Shown here in pieces: positions 1 to 11,539 of a stretch of DNA of 64,000 nt. Every line of letters starts with the position of its first letter. The first letter of the stretch is position 1. Position numbers and translations under genes: made by a program. A model generated the notes under the pieces. That model was not told the DNA's origin and searched no databases. It saw nothing but the letters and a program-made list of their open reading frames with translations. This stretch comes from Variovorax boronicumulans (GTDB lineage Bacteria; Pseudomonadota; Gammaproteobacteria; Burkholderiales; Burkholderiaceae_C), in contig NZ_JAUSSG010000002.1 of NCBI RefSeq assembly GCF_030812215.1, forward strand, positions 124,001-188,000, given 5' to 3'.

Positions 1-562
1 AATGCACGAAGCTCTTCTGTGCGTCGAGCGCAATCGCCTCGAGCGTGACGCGGTAGTTGCTCGTGCCGAACGGTCCGCTCGCGGCCGAGAGCTCGACCGA
101 CAGGTGCTCGGGCGTCGCGTTGGCCACGCGATAGACGAAGGGCAGCTCGAAAGCCTGGTCGATCGGCTTGTCGTATCGCCGCACGACGTAGAGCGTGAGC
201 GTTTCGCGCCCCTGCGCCGTGCCGGTCTTGCAGCGCCGGTTGTTGATGTGCAGCGTGAGCAACTCGCACCAGTGCGCCGACCCCTTGAACGCGGCCGTGA
301 CCTCCGACAGCGGATGGTCGATCACCGCGTAGACGTCGCCCTCGAGCCCGCCGGGCGTTTCGCTCGAATCCAGCTGCACCGGGCGGCCGAAGCTGCTGTG
401 GCCGAGCTTGTCGCTCAGGCGCTGGTGGGTGTCGCGCAGCGCCTGGACCGGCGCGGCGGACTCGGCGGGCGCTGCGACACAGGGCTGCAACGAAGCCGCG
501 AACAGGACGGCGCCGCACAGGGTGCGTGTCCACGATGCCGGCAGATGGGGCGAACTGCTCAT
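1..562 (-). CDS. Hypothetical secreted protein, C-terminal end outside window
   Basis: The minus strand is open from an ATG at 562 to the window edge, about 187 codons without a stop. The N-terminus has a signal-peptide look: Thr/Arg, then a hydrophobic stretch at residues 15-30 ending in CVAA. The mature part is mixed alpha/beta in character with an HWCELL motif and a later NNRRCK motif, so it holds two cysteines. I do not recognise the family. Codon use is typical of the window. The reading frame on the other strand here is an antisense shadow. Confidence 0.7.
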   Translation of the reverse strand, partial: MSSSPHLPASWTRTLCGAVLFAASLQPCVAAPAESAAPVQALRDTHQRLSDKLGHSSFGRPVQLDSSETPGGLEGDVYAVIDHPLSEVTAAFKGSAHWCELLTLHINNRRCKTGTAQGRETLTLYVVRRYDKPIDQAFELPFVYRVANATPEHLSVELSAASGPFGTSNYRVTLEAIALDAQKSFVH

Positions 563-599
563 GGGGCCACACCATACAACGGAGTGACCACTATTGGTT

Positions 600-1538
600 T
601 CAGTCGGTGTCAGTTTCGGGTGCCGCCTTCGCACCGCGCCGCATGAGCAGCAGCATGGCCACCGCGAGCAGCACGGCGCCCAGCCACTGCCGGGGCGCCA
701 TCGGCTGGGCGAACAGCAGCGCCGCCAGCAACGCAGCCACGAGCGGCTCGATCAGCGTGCCAACCACCGCCGCCGTCGGCGACAGGCGCCGCGCGCCCCA
801 CGCAAAGGCCAGGTAGGCCACTGAGGTCGTGACCACGCCGGTGTAGCTCGCGCCCAGCCACTGGGCCGTGCCGCCGGGCCAGGTGATGCCGCTCGGCCAT
901 GCGACCGCGAGCATGCACAGCGCCGCCACGCTCATGCCCCAGGCCGATGCGGTGACGGCCGGCACGCGCACCGGCATGCGCGCGTTGCCGAGCACCACCA
1001 GCGCGTAGCAGATGGCCGAGCCGAACGACCAGGCCAGACCGGCGGCATGTCCGGCTGGCAGCGGACCCCAGCCCTGGACCGGCACCACCAGCAGCGCGAC
1101 GCCCGCAAGCGCCAGCACGAGACCGCCGAACAGGCGCAGGCCGAAGCGCTCGTAGCCGCGGGCGACCGACACCAAGGCGACGATCACCGGCGCGCAGCAG
1201 ATCGAGATCACCGTCGGCAATGCGACGCCCAGGTGCGCGATGCCCGCGAACCAGCAGCTCACGTTGAGCGCCATCGCGGCGCCGGTGCCGACGACCTGGA
1301 ACTGCTCGCGCCGGGTCAGGTCGCGCCAGCGTGCGTTGGCGGACTGCGCCCTGCGCTGCGTCCTCCGATGCAGCCACCACAACAGCGGCACCCCGAGCGC
1401 GAAGCGCGCCAAAGACAAGCTCTGCGGCGCGATGCCGCCATCGATGAGGAATTGCGCCACCAGCGCGCCGCCGCCCCACAACGCGCCGGCCAGCAACACG
1501 CCGCCCCAGGCCAGGGCGGCAGACATTCTTCTGTTCAT
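600..1538 (-). CDS. EamA-family (DMT) transporter
   Basis: A 312-residue polytopic inner-membrane protein with about ten hydrophobic segments in two repeated halves, as in drug/metabolite transporters of the EamA family (RhaT/YdcZ superfamily). The second half carries the usual WGARRLSPTAA...EPLVAALLA signature. Such proteins export amino acids, metabolites or drugs, and the substrate cannot be read from sequence. The start at 1538 is supported by a GGAGAG Shine-Dalgarno about nine bases upstream. An ATG four codons later is an alternative. It stands alone, 37 bases beyond the start of the truncated gene at 1-562. Confidence 0.85.
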   Translation of the reverse strand: MNRRMSAALAWGGVLLAGALWGGGALVAQFLIDGGIAPQSLSLARFALGVPLLWWLHRRTQRRAQSANARWRDLTRREQFQVVGTGAAMALNVSCWFAGIAHLGVALPTVISICCAPVIVALVSVARGYERFGLRLFGGLVLALAGVALLVVPVQGWGPLPAGHAAGLAWSFGSAICYALVVLGNARMPVRVPAVTASAWGMSVAALCMLAVAWPSGITWPGGTAQWLGASYTGVVTTSVAYLAFAWGARRLSPTAAVVGTLIEPLVAALLAALLFAQPMAPRQWLGAVLLAVAMLLLMRRGAKAAPETDTD

Positions 1539-1796
1539 TGTTGAAATCTCTCCATGACGCCCGCCGCTCGGCTTCTGTAGAGGGCGGGCATGACCATCCG
1601 GCCGTCACCCGACCTCAGAGGAGGCGGACGACGGCGACCACTTGCGGGTCTGAGCGCGGCGCGAGGCGCGCGTCAGATGCAGGCGATGGCGGGGGGAGAG
1701 TGGTGCAGGTGCATGAGCGGGCGATGATAGAAGCCGGGTCCGGCGAGGGCAAGAGAGAATCGCGGCCATGTGCCCTCTTCCCGCTCGTCACGCCGC

Positions 1797-2468
1797 ATGA
1801 AACGCCAAGGCCGACTCGTCCGTTGGGAGGCCGACCGCGGCTTCGGTTTCATCCGCAGCCCCGAGGTATCGGCCGATGTGTTTGTCCACCTGCGCGACTT
1901 CAGCGACCGGCAAGTGAAGCCGCAGGTGGGCATGGAACTGAGCTTCGAAGAAATCCATGTCGGCGGCAAAGGGCCGCGCGCGGTGGCGGTGCAGGCGGCA
2001 TCGGCCGGTGCATCGCGGTCCGCGCCGAAGCACACGCCCATCAACAGCCATCGCCGCCCCGCCTCGAGGCGGGTGAATCCGCGCCACGCGAGTACTTCCG
2101 AACCCTCGACTTCATGGGGTCTGCTTTTCCTTCTGGCGTACGGGGTGCTCCTCGGTACAGCCGTCTGGTCCGGCCGCCTGCCATTGCTCGTGCTTGGCGT
2201 GGTGCCGGGGCTCAGCCTGCTGGCCTTCTTCGCCTACGCCTTCGACAAGAACGCCGCACAGACCGGCCGCTGGCGCACGAAGGAAAGCACCCTGCATCTG
2301 CTCGCGCTGGCGGGCGGCTGGCCGGGCGCCTGGGCCGCGCAAAGGCTGCTGCGCCACAAGTCGAGCAAGCAGAGCTTCCTGCTCGTGTACCGCGCCACCG
2401 TCGTCCTCCACTGCGCGGCGTTGCTGGGCTGGGTTTTCTGGCTGCGGGATATTTACGGCGCGGCCTGA
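1797..2468 (+). CDS. Cold-shock domain / DUF1294 membrane fusion protein
   Basis: Residues 1-65 form a cold-shock (OB-fold) domain with the nucleic-acid-binding RNP1-like GFGFI and a VFVH RNP2-like motif. After a basic linker, residues 100-223 are a DUF1294 domain with about three to four membrane segments and the typical YAFDKNAA and LALAGGWPGA...RHKSSK motifs. The predicted topology places an RNA/DNA-binding domain at the inner face of the membrane. The start was chosen because cold-shock domains begin almost at Met. A GTG nine codons upstream (1770) is in frame and has a weak AAGAGAGA behind it. The role is unknown. Confidence 0.85.
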   Translation: MKRQGRLVRWEADRGFGFIRSPEVSADVFVHLRDFSDRQVKPQVGMELSFEEIHVGGKGPRAVAVQAASAGASRSAPKHTPINSHRRPASRRVNPRHASTSEPSTSWGLLFLLAYGVLLGTAVWSGRLPLLVLGVVPGLSLLAFFAYAFDKNAAQTGRWRTKESTLHLLALAGGWPGAWAAQRLLRHKSSKQSFLLVYRATVVLHCAALLGWVFWLRDIYGAA

Positions 2469-2522
2469 CGTCCGTCGCGTGCGGTCCTAGACTGAAACGG
2501 TCCAATCCAGGAGAAAGCGCCC

Positions 2523-2903
2523 ATGCCACTCGTTCGAATCGAACTGTCCGATGCCTCGCCCGAAACGCTCGGCCCCGCCATCGGCGACCTGATCTACCAG
2601 GCCATGACCGAAACCATCAACGTGCCGAAGGACGACAAGTTCCAGGTCATCACGCGGCATGCCGCAGAGGACCTGGTGCATCCGCAGAGCTACCTGGGCG
2701 TCGCGTATTCGGCGGGCTTCGTCTTGATCCAGATCACGCTGAACCAGGGACGCACGATCGAGATGAAGAAGGCCTTCTACAAGCGCGTGGCCGACGACCT
2801 GCACGAGAAGCTGGGCATCCGGCGCGAGGACGTGTTCATCAACCTCGTCGAGGTGATGAAGGAGAACTGGTCGTTCGGGAACGGCGAGATGCAGTACGCG
2901 TAG
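2523..2903 (+). CDS. Tautomerase family protein (MSAD/YrdN-like)
   Basis: A 126-residue member of the tautomerase superfamily. The sequence starts Met-Pro, so removal of Met would expose the catalytic Pro1 that defines the family. Length and the QVITRHAAED region resemble the malonate-semialdehyde-decarboxylase/Tautomerase_2 subgroup rather than the roughly 62-residue 4-oxalocrotonate tautomerases. The natural substrate is not predictable. A GGAGAAAG ribosome-binding site lies just upstream at about 2510. It lies between two unrelated genes. Confidence 0.85.
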   Translation: MPLVRIELSDASPETLGPAIGDLIYQAMTETINVPKDDKFQVITRHAAEDLVHPQSYLGVAYSAGFVLIQITLNQGRTIEMKKAFYKRVADDLHEKLGIRREDVFINLVEVMKENWSFGNGEMQYA

Positions 2904-2930
2904 CGGTCGCCCGCCGCGCGCCCGCCTTGA

Positions 2931-5318
<2,388 letters not shown>

Positions 5319-5444
5319 CAGTGGGAAGTTAGGGACAGCCTGAGTGTGGCGATGCTGCGGTGCTGTCGTGGGCAACCCGCGATTTTAGGGTTTTCGAGCA
5401 TGCCTGTCGCGACAAACATCCAGTGACCAGGGCTCGGCGAGTCC

Positions 5445-5473
5445 TTAATTGATTGCCAAAGTCAATCAATTAA
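5445..5473. promoter_or_regulatory. Perfect inverted repeat, probable MarR-type operator
   Basis: TTAATTGATTG at 5445-5455 is repeated perfectly in inverted orientation at 5463-5473, with a 7-base spacer. The right arm ends on the base before the ATG at 5474. ATTG/CAAT half-sites are typical of MarR-family operators, and the adjacent gene encodes a MarR-type domain, so autoregulation is the simplest reading. Confidence 0.6.
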
Positions 5474-6430
5474 ATGACAATGGCAACCATGTCCTCGCCC
5501 TCACCTACCGCCGACGTCGCTGCCATCAAGGCCATCCGGCAGTTCAACCGCTTCTACACACGCCAGATCGGCGCGCTCGATCCGTACCTCGGCAGCGAGA
5601 TGTCGCTGACCGATGTGCGCGTTCTGTACGAGCTGGCGCACCGCGAAACGGCGGTCGCCAGCGAGATCGGCCGCGACCTCGGGCTCGATGCCGGCTACAT
5701 GAGCCGCATCCTGCGCCGCTTCGAATCCGAAGGCTGGCTCACGCGCGAGCCCCACACCCGCGATGCCCGCCAGAGCGTGCTGCACCTGACCGAGGCCGGC
5801 CACGCCGCATTCGCGCCGCTGCAACAGAAATCGCGCGACGAAGCCGCGGCGTTGCTCGCCCCGCTTGCCCCGGCCCAGCGAAACCAGCTGGTGCAGGCCA
5901 TGGGCACGATGCAGTCGCTGCTCGACCCCGCAGCCGCGCCCGCCAAACCCCAGGCCGCGATCCTGCGCGACCCGGCCCCCGGCGACATCGGCTGGGTTGT
6001 GCAGCAGCACGGCGAGATCTACGCGCGCGAGTACGGCTGGGACAGCAGCTTCGAAGCGCTGGTGGCGCAGATCGCGGGGGAATTCCTGCTCAAGTTCCAG
6101 CCCGAGTGGGAGCGCTGCTGGATCGCCGAACTCAACGGCGAGCGCATGGGTTCGATCTTCGTGGTGCGCAAGTCGGCCAGCGTGGCGCAACTGCGCCTGT
6201 TGATCCTGTCGCCGGCCGCGCGCGGATTGGGCCTGGGCGGCAAGCTGGTCGACGAATGCATCGCCTTCGCGCGCCGCAAGGGCTACAAGAAGATGGTCCT
6301 GTGGACCAACAGCGACCTCGTGGCCGCGCGCGCGATTTATGCCAAGCGAGGCTTCCAGCTCACCAAATCGGAGCCACACGAGAGCTATGGGAAGCAGCTC
6401 GTGGGCGAGACGTGGGAAATGAAGCTGTAG
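5474..6430 (+). CDS. MarR winged-helix regulator / GNAT acetyltransferase fusion
   Basis: 318 residues. Residues about 15-150 are a MarR winged helix (LTDVRVLYELAH, DLGLDAGYMSRILRRFESEGWLTR). Residues about 160-318 are a GNAT acetyltransferase with the acetyl-CoA loop in RGLGLGGKLV and a C-terminal ARAIYAKRGFQ helix. The bifunctional architecture is widespread, and the acetyl acceptor is unknown. ATG codons at 5474, 5480 and 5489 are all in frame and none has a clear Shine-Dalgarno. With the palindrome touching 5474, a leaderless message or a start at 5489 is possible. Confidence 0.9.
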   Translation: MTMATMSSPSPTADVAAIKAIRQFNRFYTRQIGALDPYLGSEMSLTDVRVLYELAHRETAVASEIGRDLGLDAGYMSRILRRFESEGWLTREPHTRDARQSVLHLTEAGHAAFAPLQQKSRDEAAALLAPLAPAQRNQLVQAMGTMQSLLDPAAAPAKPQAAILRDPAPGDIGWVVQQHGEIYAREYGWDSSFEALVAQIAGEFLLKFQPEWERCWIAELNGERMGSIFVVRKSASVAQLRLLILSPAARGLGLGGKLVDECIAFARRKGYKKMVLWTNSDLVAARAIYAKRGFQLTKSEPHESYGKQLVGETWEMKL

Positions 6431-6433
6431 CGC

Positions 6434-7216
6434 CTACTGCATGAACCAGCCGTGGCTCACCACCAGCGACTGGCCGGTGAGCGCATTGGTCGGAAAGCCC
6501 GCGAACAGCAGCGCGACGCGCGCCACGTCCTCGGTGGTGGTGAATTCGCCATCGACCGTTTCCTTCAGCATCACGTTCTTGATGACTTCCTCTTCGCTGA
6601 TGCCCAGCGTCTTGGCCTGCTCGGGAATCTGCTTTTCCACGAGCGGCGTGCGCACGAACCCCGGGCAGATCACGTTGGCGCGCACGCCGTGCTTGGCGCC
6701 TTCCTTGGCGACTGTCTTGGCCAGGCCGATGAGCCCGTGCTTGGCCGTGACATACGGCGCCTTCAGCAGCGACGCTTCCTTGGAGTGCACCGAGCCCATG
6801 TAGATCACGCTGCCGCCGCGGCCCTGGGCGTACATGTGCTTGAGGCACGCCTTGGTGGTGAGGAATGCGCCGTCCAGGTGGATGGCGAGCATCTTCTTCC
6901 AGTCGGCGAAGCTGAATTCCTCGACCGGATGCACGATCTGGATGCCGGCGTTGCTGATGAGGATGTCGATGCCGCCGAAGGCCTTCGCGCCCTCTTCGAC
7001 CGAGGCGTTGACCTGGTCTTCGTTGGTCACGTCGACCGCCACGCCGACGGCCTGTGCGCCCGTGGCCCTGAGTTCCGCGGCAGTGGCGTCCGCCGCTTCC
7101 TTGTTGAGGTCGGCAATGATGATCTTGGCGCCCTCTTGTGCGAAGAGGATGGCGATTTCCTTGCCGATGCCGCTGGCCGAGCCGGTGATGTAGGCGACCT
7201 TGTCCTTGAGTTGCAT
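6434..7216 (-). CDS. bdhA: 3-hydroxybutyrate dehydrogenase
   Basis: A 260-residue short-chain dehydrogenase interconverting 3-hydroxybutyrate and acetoacetate with NAD. Visible are the cofactor loop TGSASGIG (11-18), the NAG motif (89-91), the catalytic Ser142, Tyr155 and Lys159 (YVTAK), and the HGWFMQ-type C-terminus of bacterial hydroxybutyrate dehydrogenases. The start at 7216 follows an AAGGA site. A longer frame to 7258 adds residues before the Rossmann fold and is unlikely. It is the last gene of a patatin-adc-bdhA run, which fits polyhydroxybutyrate or ketone-body catabolism. Confidence 0.9.
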   Translation of the reverse strand: MQLKDKVAYITGSASGIGKEIAILFAQEGAKIIIADLNKEAADATAAELRATGAQAVGVAVDVTNEDQVNASVEEGAKAFGGIDILISNAGIQIVHPVEEFSFADWKKMLAIHLDGAFLTTKACLKHMYAQGRGGSVIYMGSVHSKEASLLKAPYVTAKHGLIGLAKTVAKEGAKHGVRANVICPGFVRTPLVEKQIPEQAKTLGISEEEVIKNVMLKETVDGEFTTTEDVARVALLFAGFPTNALTGQSLVVSHGWFMQ

Positions 7217-7274
7217 GGTGGATATTCCTTGAGGGTTGAGGATGAAAGAAGACAGCAAAAAACGGGCGCGGTCG

Positions 7275-8030
7275 TCAGGCGAGATAGTCGTGTTCGACGG
7301 TGCCCAGCGCGAGCGTCATGTCCGCGATGTAGTGCACCGCCGATTCGACCTTCAGCACCGGCAGATCGGCCACCGGCGCGAGCGCATGCGGGTGCAGCTC
7401 GAGCGAAGCCGGCGCGGTCCACGCACCGTGCAGCGTGACGTCGACCATGTGGTAGCGCACCAGCTCGCAGATGCGCGCCGTGCCGTCGACATGCGGAATG
7501 ATCTTGAGCAGGAAGTTCGGCTGCGCGATGCCCGCAAGAATGGGCGCGGGGTCGAGCGCGCGGTGCTTGAAACCCATCGTGGCCTTGGCCACGCGCACCT
7601 TGCCGTAGTCGAGCGTGCCAACGATCACATCGGTCTCGTAGTCGAGCACCGGCGAGGCAAGCTTCTTCGGAAAGCCCCAGAGCTCGCGGCCGCCGGCAAT
7701 CGGCGGATGGTCGTTCAGGTACATCGCGTGCACGTACGCGCCCTGCTCCAGGCCCTTTGCGGTGCGCAGTTGCACCGGAATCACCTGGCCCGACTCGGTG
7801 TAGTCGCCGAAGCCGGTGGAGTCGGGCATGCGGATGAATTCGTACTTCACCAGCGGCTCGACCACTTCGAGCGGCTCGGGCACCACGGCGCGCAATGCGT
7901 CCATGTCGGTGCGATAAGTGACGATGAGAAATTCGCGGCGCACGAACCGGTACGGTCCGGGCGGAAAGGCGGGGCTGGTGAGCGGCATGGCGAATGCCTG
8001 TCGCCGTACATCTTCAATGTTCACGAACAT
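7275..8030 (-). CDS. adc: Acetoacetate decarboxylase
   Basis: 251 residues of the ADC family. The motif [13 protein letters not shown] places the Schiff-base lysine and its pKa-perturbing neighbour at Lys122-Lys123, equivalent to Lys115-Lys116 of the clostridial enzyme. The expected reaction is acetoacetate to acetone plus CO2. ADC-like proteins can act on other beta-keto acids, so the substrate is tentative outside this context. An AGGAGGAA ribosome-binding site fixes the start. The neighbouring bdhA makes acetoacetate, which supports the assignment. Confidence 0.9.
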   Translation of the reverse strand: MFVNIEDVRRQAFAMPLTSPAFPPGPYRFVRREFLIVTYRTDMDALRAVVPEPLEVVEPLVKYEFIRMPDSTGFGDYTESGQVIPVQLRTAKGLEQGAYVHAMYLNDHPPIAGGRELWGFPKKLASPVLDYETDVIVGTLDYGKVRVAKATMGFKHRALDPAPILAGIAQPNFLLKIIPHVDGTARICELVRYHMVDVTLHGAWTAPASLELHPHALAPVADLPVLKVESAVHYIADMTLALGTVEHDYLA

Positions 8031-8111
8031 TTCCTCCTGGTGAAGTGGCTGGCTCTCAGGCTCTCAGTCTGGCGCTGGTTTCTTAGTCGAACCTGATCGC
8101 TCCTTCAGCGT

Positions 8112-9320
8112 TCAGCGCGACAGGCCTGGCCGTTTCACCCGGCCCGAGCCGTGTTCGCCGAGGTCGAAGGTCGTCACGCCATTCACGGTGGCATCGGCAC
8201 GCAGGGTCTCGGGATGGGCCAGCGTCGTGCGCATGTCGCGCGCGCCCGACTCCCAGTGCTCCTCGACCGCGGCGCGCGAGAACTCGTAGTCTTTCGACTC
8301 GAGTTCGTAGGGCTTGTCGCGGTAGATCAAATGAAAGATGTCGATGGGCTCGTGCGTGAGCTGCGACTGCACCGCGAGCACGCTCGGGTCCTTGCGCAGG
8401 TTCGCCGGCAGCTTGGTGATCAGGTCGGCAATGGCCTGCTGCAGGTTCATGTTCGCGGCCATCGCATCGGTGTTCATGCGGGTGCGGCTCGAATAGGTGA
8501 TGTCCTTCTGCCGCTCCATCACACCCGCCATGTTGCGCGGCATCTCGCCGCGCGCATTGAACAGGTCGACCTGCAGCACCACCAGGGGTTCGTTGCGCGG
8601 ATGGATGTCCAGCACGTACTGCAGCGGCGTGTTCGAGACGATGCCGCCGTCCCAGTAGTCGTCGCCATCGATGTGCACTGGCGCAAAGCCCGGCGGCAAC
8701 GCGCCGCTGGCCATGATGTGCTCGGGGCCGATGCGCTGGCGCGTGTTGTCGAAGTACACCGAGTTGCCGGTGCGCACATTGACCGCGCCCACGCTGAAGC
8801 GGGCCTCGCAGGCGTTGATGCGGTCGAAGTCGATGAGGCGCTCGAGCGTGGCCTTGAGCGGCGAGGTGTCGTAGTAGCTCAGGAGCGGCGCGGCGCCACC
8901 CATCAAAAGGGCCGGCGAGTAGCGTGGCTCGAAGAATCCGGGAATGCCGACCAGCGAAGCCATCACCGCGCTGTACTGGTTCTGCGTGGCCCGGTCGCCG
9001 AGCCACGACGGCAGGCGCTGCGAGGGACCCGACGACACGAGGTGCCAGAACTCGCGCAGCCTGTCGACCCGGTGCTCGGGCGCATTGCCCGCGATCAGCG
9101 CCGCATTGATGGCGCCGATCGATACGCCGGCGATCCAGTGCGGCTGCAGCTCGGTCTCGCTGAGCGCGGCATACACGCCCGCCTGGTAGGCGCCGAGTGC
9201 GCCGCCCCCCTGAAGCACCAGGGCCTTGCGGGCCTGGCGCATGTCTTCGCGGCGTGACGCGAAAGGATTGAGGGGTTGGGAGGATGCCGCACGGGGTTTC
9301 TTCTTGGGGGTCGTCGTCAT
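8112..9320 (-). CDS. Patatin-like phospholipase, DUF3734 type
   Basis: 402 residues. The patatin core has the oxyanion loop GGGALGAYQ (about 38-46), the nucleophile elbow GVSIG with Ser67, and the catalytic dyad Asp224 in DGG. The C-terminal DUF3734 extension runs to about residue 390. The short Lys/Arg-rich N-terminus lacks a signal peptide, so it is probably cytoplasmic. The frame extends to 9377, but Met at 9320 begins the conserved part. It lies 81 bases upstream of adc on the same strand and is probably co-transcribed. Lipid or polyester hydrolysis is inferred only. Confidence 0.88.
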   Translation of the reverse strand: MTTTPKKKPRAASSQPLNPFASRREDMRQARKALVLQGGGALGAYQAGVYAALSETELQPHWIAGVSIGAINAALIAGNAPEHRVDRLREFWHLVSSGPSQRLPSWLGDRATQNQYSAVMASLVGIPGFFEPRYSPALLMGGAAPLLSYYDTSPLKATLERLIDFDRINACEARFSVGAVNVRTGNSVYFDNTRQRIGPEHIMASGALPPGFAPVHIDGDDYWDGGIVSNTPLQYVLDIHPRNEPLVVLQVDLFNARGEMPRNMAGVMERQKDITYSSRTRMNTDAMAANMNLQQAIADLITKLPANLRKDPSVLAVQSQLTHEPIDIFHLIYRDKPYELESKDYEFSRAAVEEHWESGARDMRTTLAHPETLRADATVNGVTTFDLGEHGSGRVKRPGLSR

Positions 9321-9395
9321 GCGTTCATTTGACACCAGCCCCGCGACAGTAACCTGACGCGAAACCCAAGCCCCCAAGGCCTCACCGGAAGAAGA

Positions 9396-9845
9396 TCACA
9401 TCTTCGGCAGCATCTGGCCGCGGATCTCGCCGCCCGGGTTGGCCGCGGTGTGGATGTTCGCGTACCACTTGCCCGCGACGAGATCAGCCGCCTGTGCGGG
9501 GGTCAGCGTGGCCTGGCCTTCGATCGGGCTCGCCGCATTGGCGAACGGCAGCACCACGCCGGCATTCGCGCCCGCGGCGGCAGGGCCGTGGAAGTGCGCC
9601 GCGGTGGCCGGGCCGCTCAGGCCGGTGTAGGTGATCTTGTACTTGAGGACGTTGGTGTCCCGGTTGAGCCAGGCTTCGGCCAGGCCGCTGCCGCGCGTCA
9701 TGTTGGGCGGCACTTCGCTGGCCGCGTTCATGGCGCCGCTGAAGCTGGCGGTATTCGACTTGGACATCATCCCGCAGCCGGCCAGGGCAGCACTGGCCAC
9801 GCCGGTGATGAGGGCTGCGCGCAAAAGGGTGCCGTATTTGGTCAT
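9396..9845 (-). CDS. CHRD-domain lipoprotein
   Basis: 149 residues. A signal peptide ends in the lipobox LAGC (Cys about 22), followed by a single CHRD domain (about 35-147) with the typical AHFHGPA and GKWYANIHTAANPGGEIRGQ motifs. CHRD domains occur in chordin and in many bacterial envelope proteins of unknown role. AGGAGATAA directly upstream fixes the start at 9845. A longer frame to 10040 lacks support. It is transcribed divergently from the DUF924 gene. Confidence 0.88.
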   Translation of the reverse strand: MTKYGTLLRAALITGVASAALAGCGMMSKSNTASFSGAMNAASEVPPNMTRGSGLAEAWLNRDTNVLKYKITYTGLSGPATAAHFHGPAAAGANAGVVLPFANAASPIEGQATLTPAQAADLVAGKWYANIHTAANPGGEIRGQMLPKM

Positions 9846-9960
9846 GAGCTTTATCTCCTGGTTGTGAAAGCCTCCCCAGCATAGGCAGCGTCCGCGCCCC
9901 GTCATGTCGGCCACCGCCCCGTCTTTGCAGGTCCGCCACAGAGTGAAAGAGAATGCAACG

Positions 9961-10512
9961 ATGACCTCGCAAACACTCCCTGCCGCCCGTGAAGTGGTCG
10001 ATTTCTGGCGCGAAGCCGGTCCATCGCGCTGGTTCGCCAAGAGCGATGCATTCGACGCCGAATTCCTCTCCCGCTTCTCGGATGCGCACCAGGCCGCCGC
10101 CCGCGGCGAACTTGCTCACTGGGCCGACGAGGCCGAGGGCTCGCTGGCCCTTCTGGTGTTGCTCGACCAGCTGCCACGCAACGCCTGGCGCAACAACCCT
10201 CACATGCTCGCCACCGACGGCCTCGCGCTGGCCGTGGCGAAGAAGGCGATCGACGCGGGCTTCGACCTGCAGTTCGAAACCGCGCTGCGCGCGTTCTTCT
10301 ACCTGCCCTTCATGCACTCCGAGGTGCTGGCCGAGCAGGAGCGCTCGGTCGAACTCAACGCGGCGCTCGATGCCAACACGCAGCGCTACGCCGTGCTGCA
10401 CCGGGACATCGTGGCGCGCTTCGGCCGCTTTCCGCACCGCAACCGGATGCTGGGGCGCAGCAGCACCGCGGAAGAGCAGAAGTTTCTCGACGAAGGCGGC
10501 TTCGCCGGCTGA
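9961..10512 (+). CDS. DUF924 family protein
   Basis: 183 residues, all helical, matching the DUF924/YPO4172 family: EVVDFWREAGPSRWF at the start, LLDQLPRNAWR and FFYLPFMHSE in the middle, GRFPHRNRMLGR at the end. Members resemble TPR proteins and have no established function. The start at 9961 has a weak AAAGAGAA behind it. An ATG at 9904 would add 19 unconserved residues. Confidence 0.88.
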   Translation: MTSQTLPAAREVVDFWREAGPSRWFAKSDAFDAEFLSRFSDAHQAAARGELAHWADEAEGSLALLVLLDQLPRNAWRNNPHMLATDGLALAVAKKAIDAGFDLQFETALRAFFYLPFMHSEVLAEQERSVELNAALDANTQRYAVLHRDIVARFGRFPHRNRMLGRSSTAEEQKFLDEGGFAG

Positions 10513-10532
10513 CGTTCGCCGCAGGTGTCGAT

Positions 10533-11456
10533 TCAGGTGTCGTTGTGCGCCAGCGGCACATCGCGCGTCGGCGACGGGTTCGCATCGGGCAGGCCCGCCT
10601 TGTCCTTCATCGAGCCGTAGGTGCGCGCATAGACCCAGGTGAACTCGGCGCCCAGAAGGAAGATCTGCGCCGAGTAGTACACCCACACCAGCACCACCAC
10701 CAGCGAGCCCGCGGCGCCGTAGCCCGAGGCCACGCTGCTCTTGCCGATGTAGAGGCCAATCAGGTGCTTGCCCACCGTGAAGAGCAGCGCGGTGACCGCC
10801 GCACCCACCCATACGTCGCGCCACTGCACCTTCGCGCGCGGCATGATCTTGTAGATCATCGCGAAGATCACCGTCACCATCGCGAAGCTGAAGACGAAGT
10901 TCACCACCTGCGCCAGGCTCTCCCACGCGCCGAACACCGGCGACCACCACTTGCCCAGCGCCGCCAGCGCCGCGCTGGCCACCAGCGACACCATGAGCAG
11001 GAAGCCGATGCCCATGATCATGCTGAACGACAGGAGCCGCACCCGCAGCAGGTTGAAGATGCCCGAGCTCTTGGTGCGGGCCGGCGCGCGCCAGATGCGG
11101 TCGAGCGCGTCCTGCAACTCGCCGAACACGGTGGTCGCGCCGACCACCAGCAGGCCGATGCCGATCACAGTGGCCACGATGCCCTCGGTCGGCTTGTTGA
11201 CCGCCTGCAGCATGCCCTGCACCGCCGCCGCGCCCTGCGTGCCCATGAGGCCCGAGAGCTGCGCGAAGATCTCGCCGCGCGCGGCCTCCTGGCCGAAGAC
11301 CAGGCCCGCCACCGCGATCACGATCAGGAGCAGCGGCGCGATGGAAAACACCGTGTAGTACGCGAGCGCCGCGCCCATGCTGGGGGCGTAGTCGTTCGAC
11401 CACGATGCGAAGGCCCGTTTGCAGAGATCGAGGAGCGCGCGGATTTGCATGAGCAT
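10533..11456 (-). CDS. YihY/BrkB family inner-membrane protein
   Basis: 307 residues with about six membrane segments and the family signature SMGAALAYYTVFSIAPLLLI near the N-terminus, followed by FGELQDALDRIWRAP. Once labelled ribonuclease BN or serum-resistance BrkB, the family's function is unsettled. AGGGA seven bases before 11456 supports that start. An in-frame ATG two codons later is an alternative. It converges with the DUF924 gene. Confidence 0.9.
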   Translation of the reverse strand: MLMQIRALLDLCKRAFASWSNDYAPSMGAALAYYTVFSIAPLLLIVIAVAGLVFGQEAARGEIFAQLSGLMGTQGAAAVQGMLQAVNKPTEGIVATVIGIGLLVVGATTVFGELQDALDRIWRAPARTKSSGIFNLLRVRLLSFSMIMGIGFLLMVSLVASAALAALGKWWSPVFGAWESLAQVVNFVFSFAMVTVIFAMIYKIMPRAKVQWRDVWVGAAVTALLFTVGKHLIGLYIGKSSVASGYGAAGSLVVVLVWVYYSAQIFLLGAEFTWVYARTYGSMKDKAGLPDANPSPTRDVPLAHNDT

Positions 11457-11539
11457 GGAGTGTCCCTGTTGAATCGGCCGGGGTCATGTCGGCGCGATGC
11501 CCGGCAGTTTGCAGGCCTGCCTACGATAATCGCATCCAC

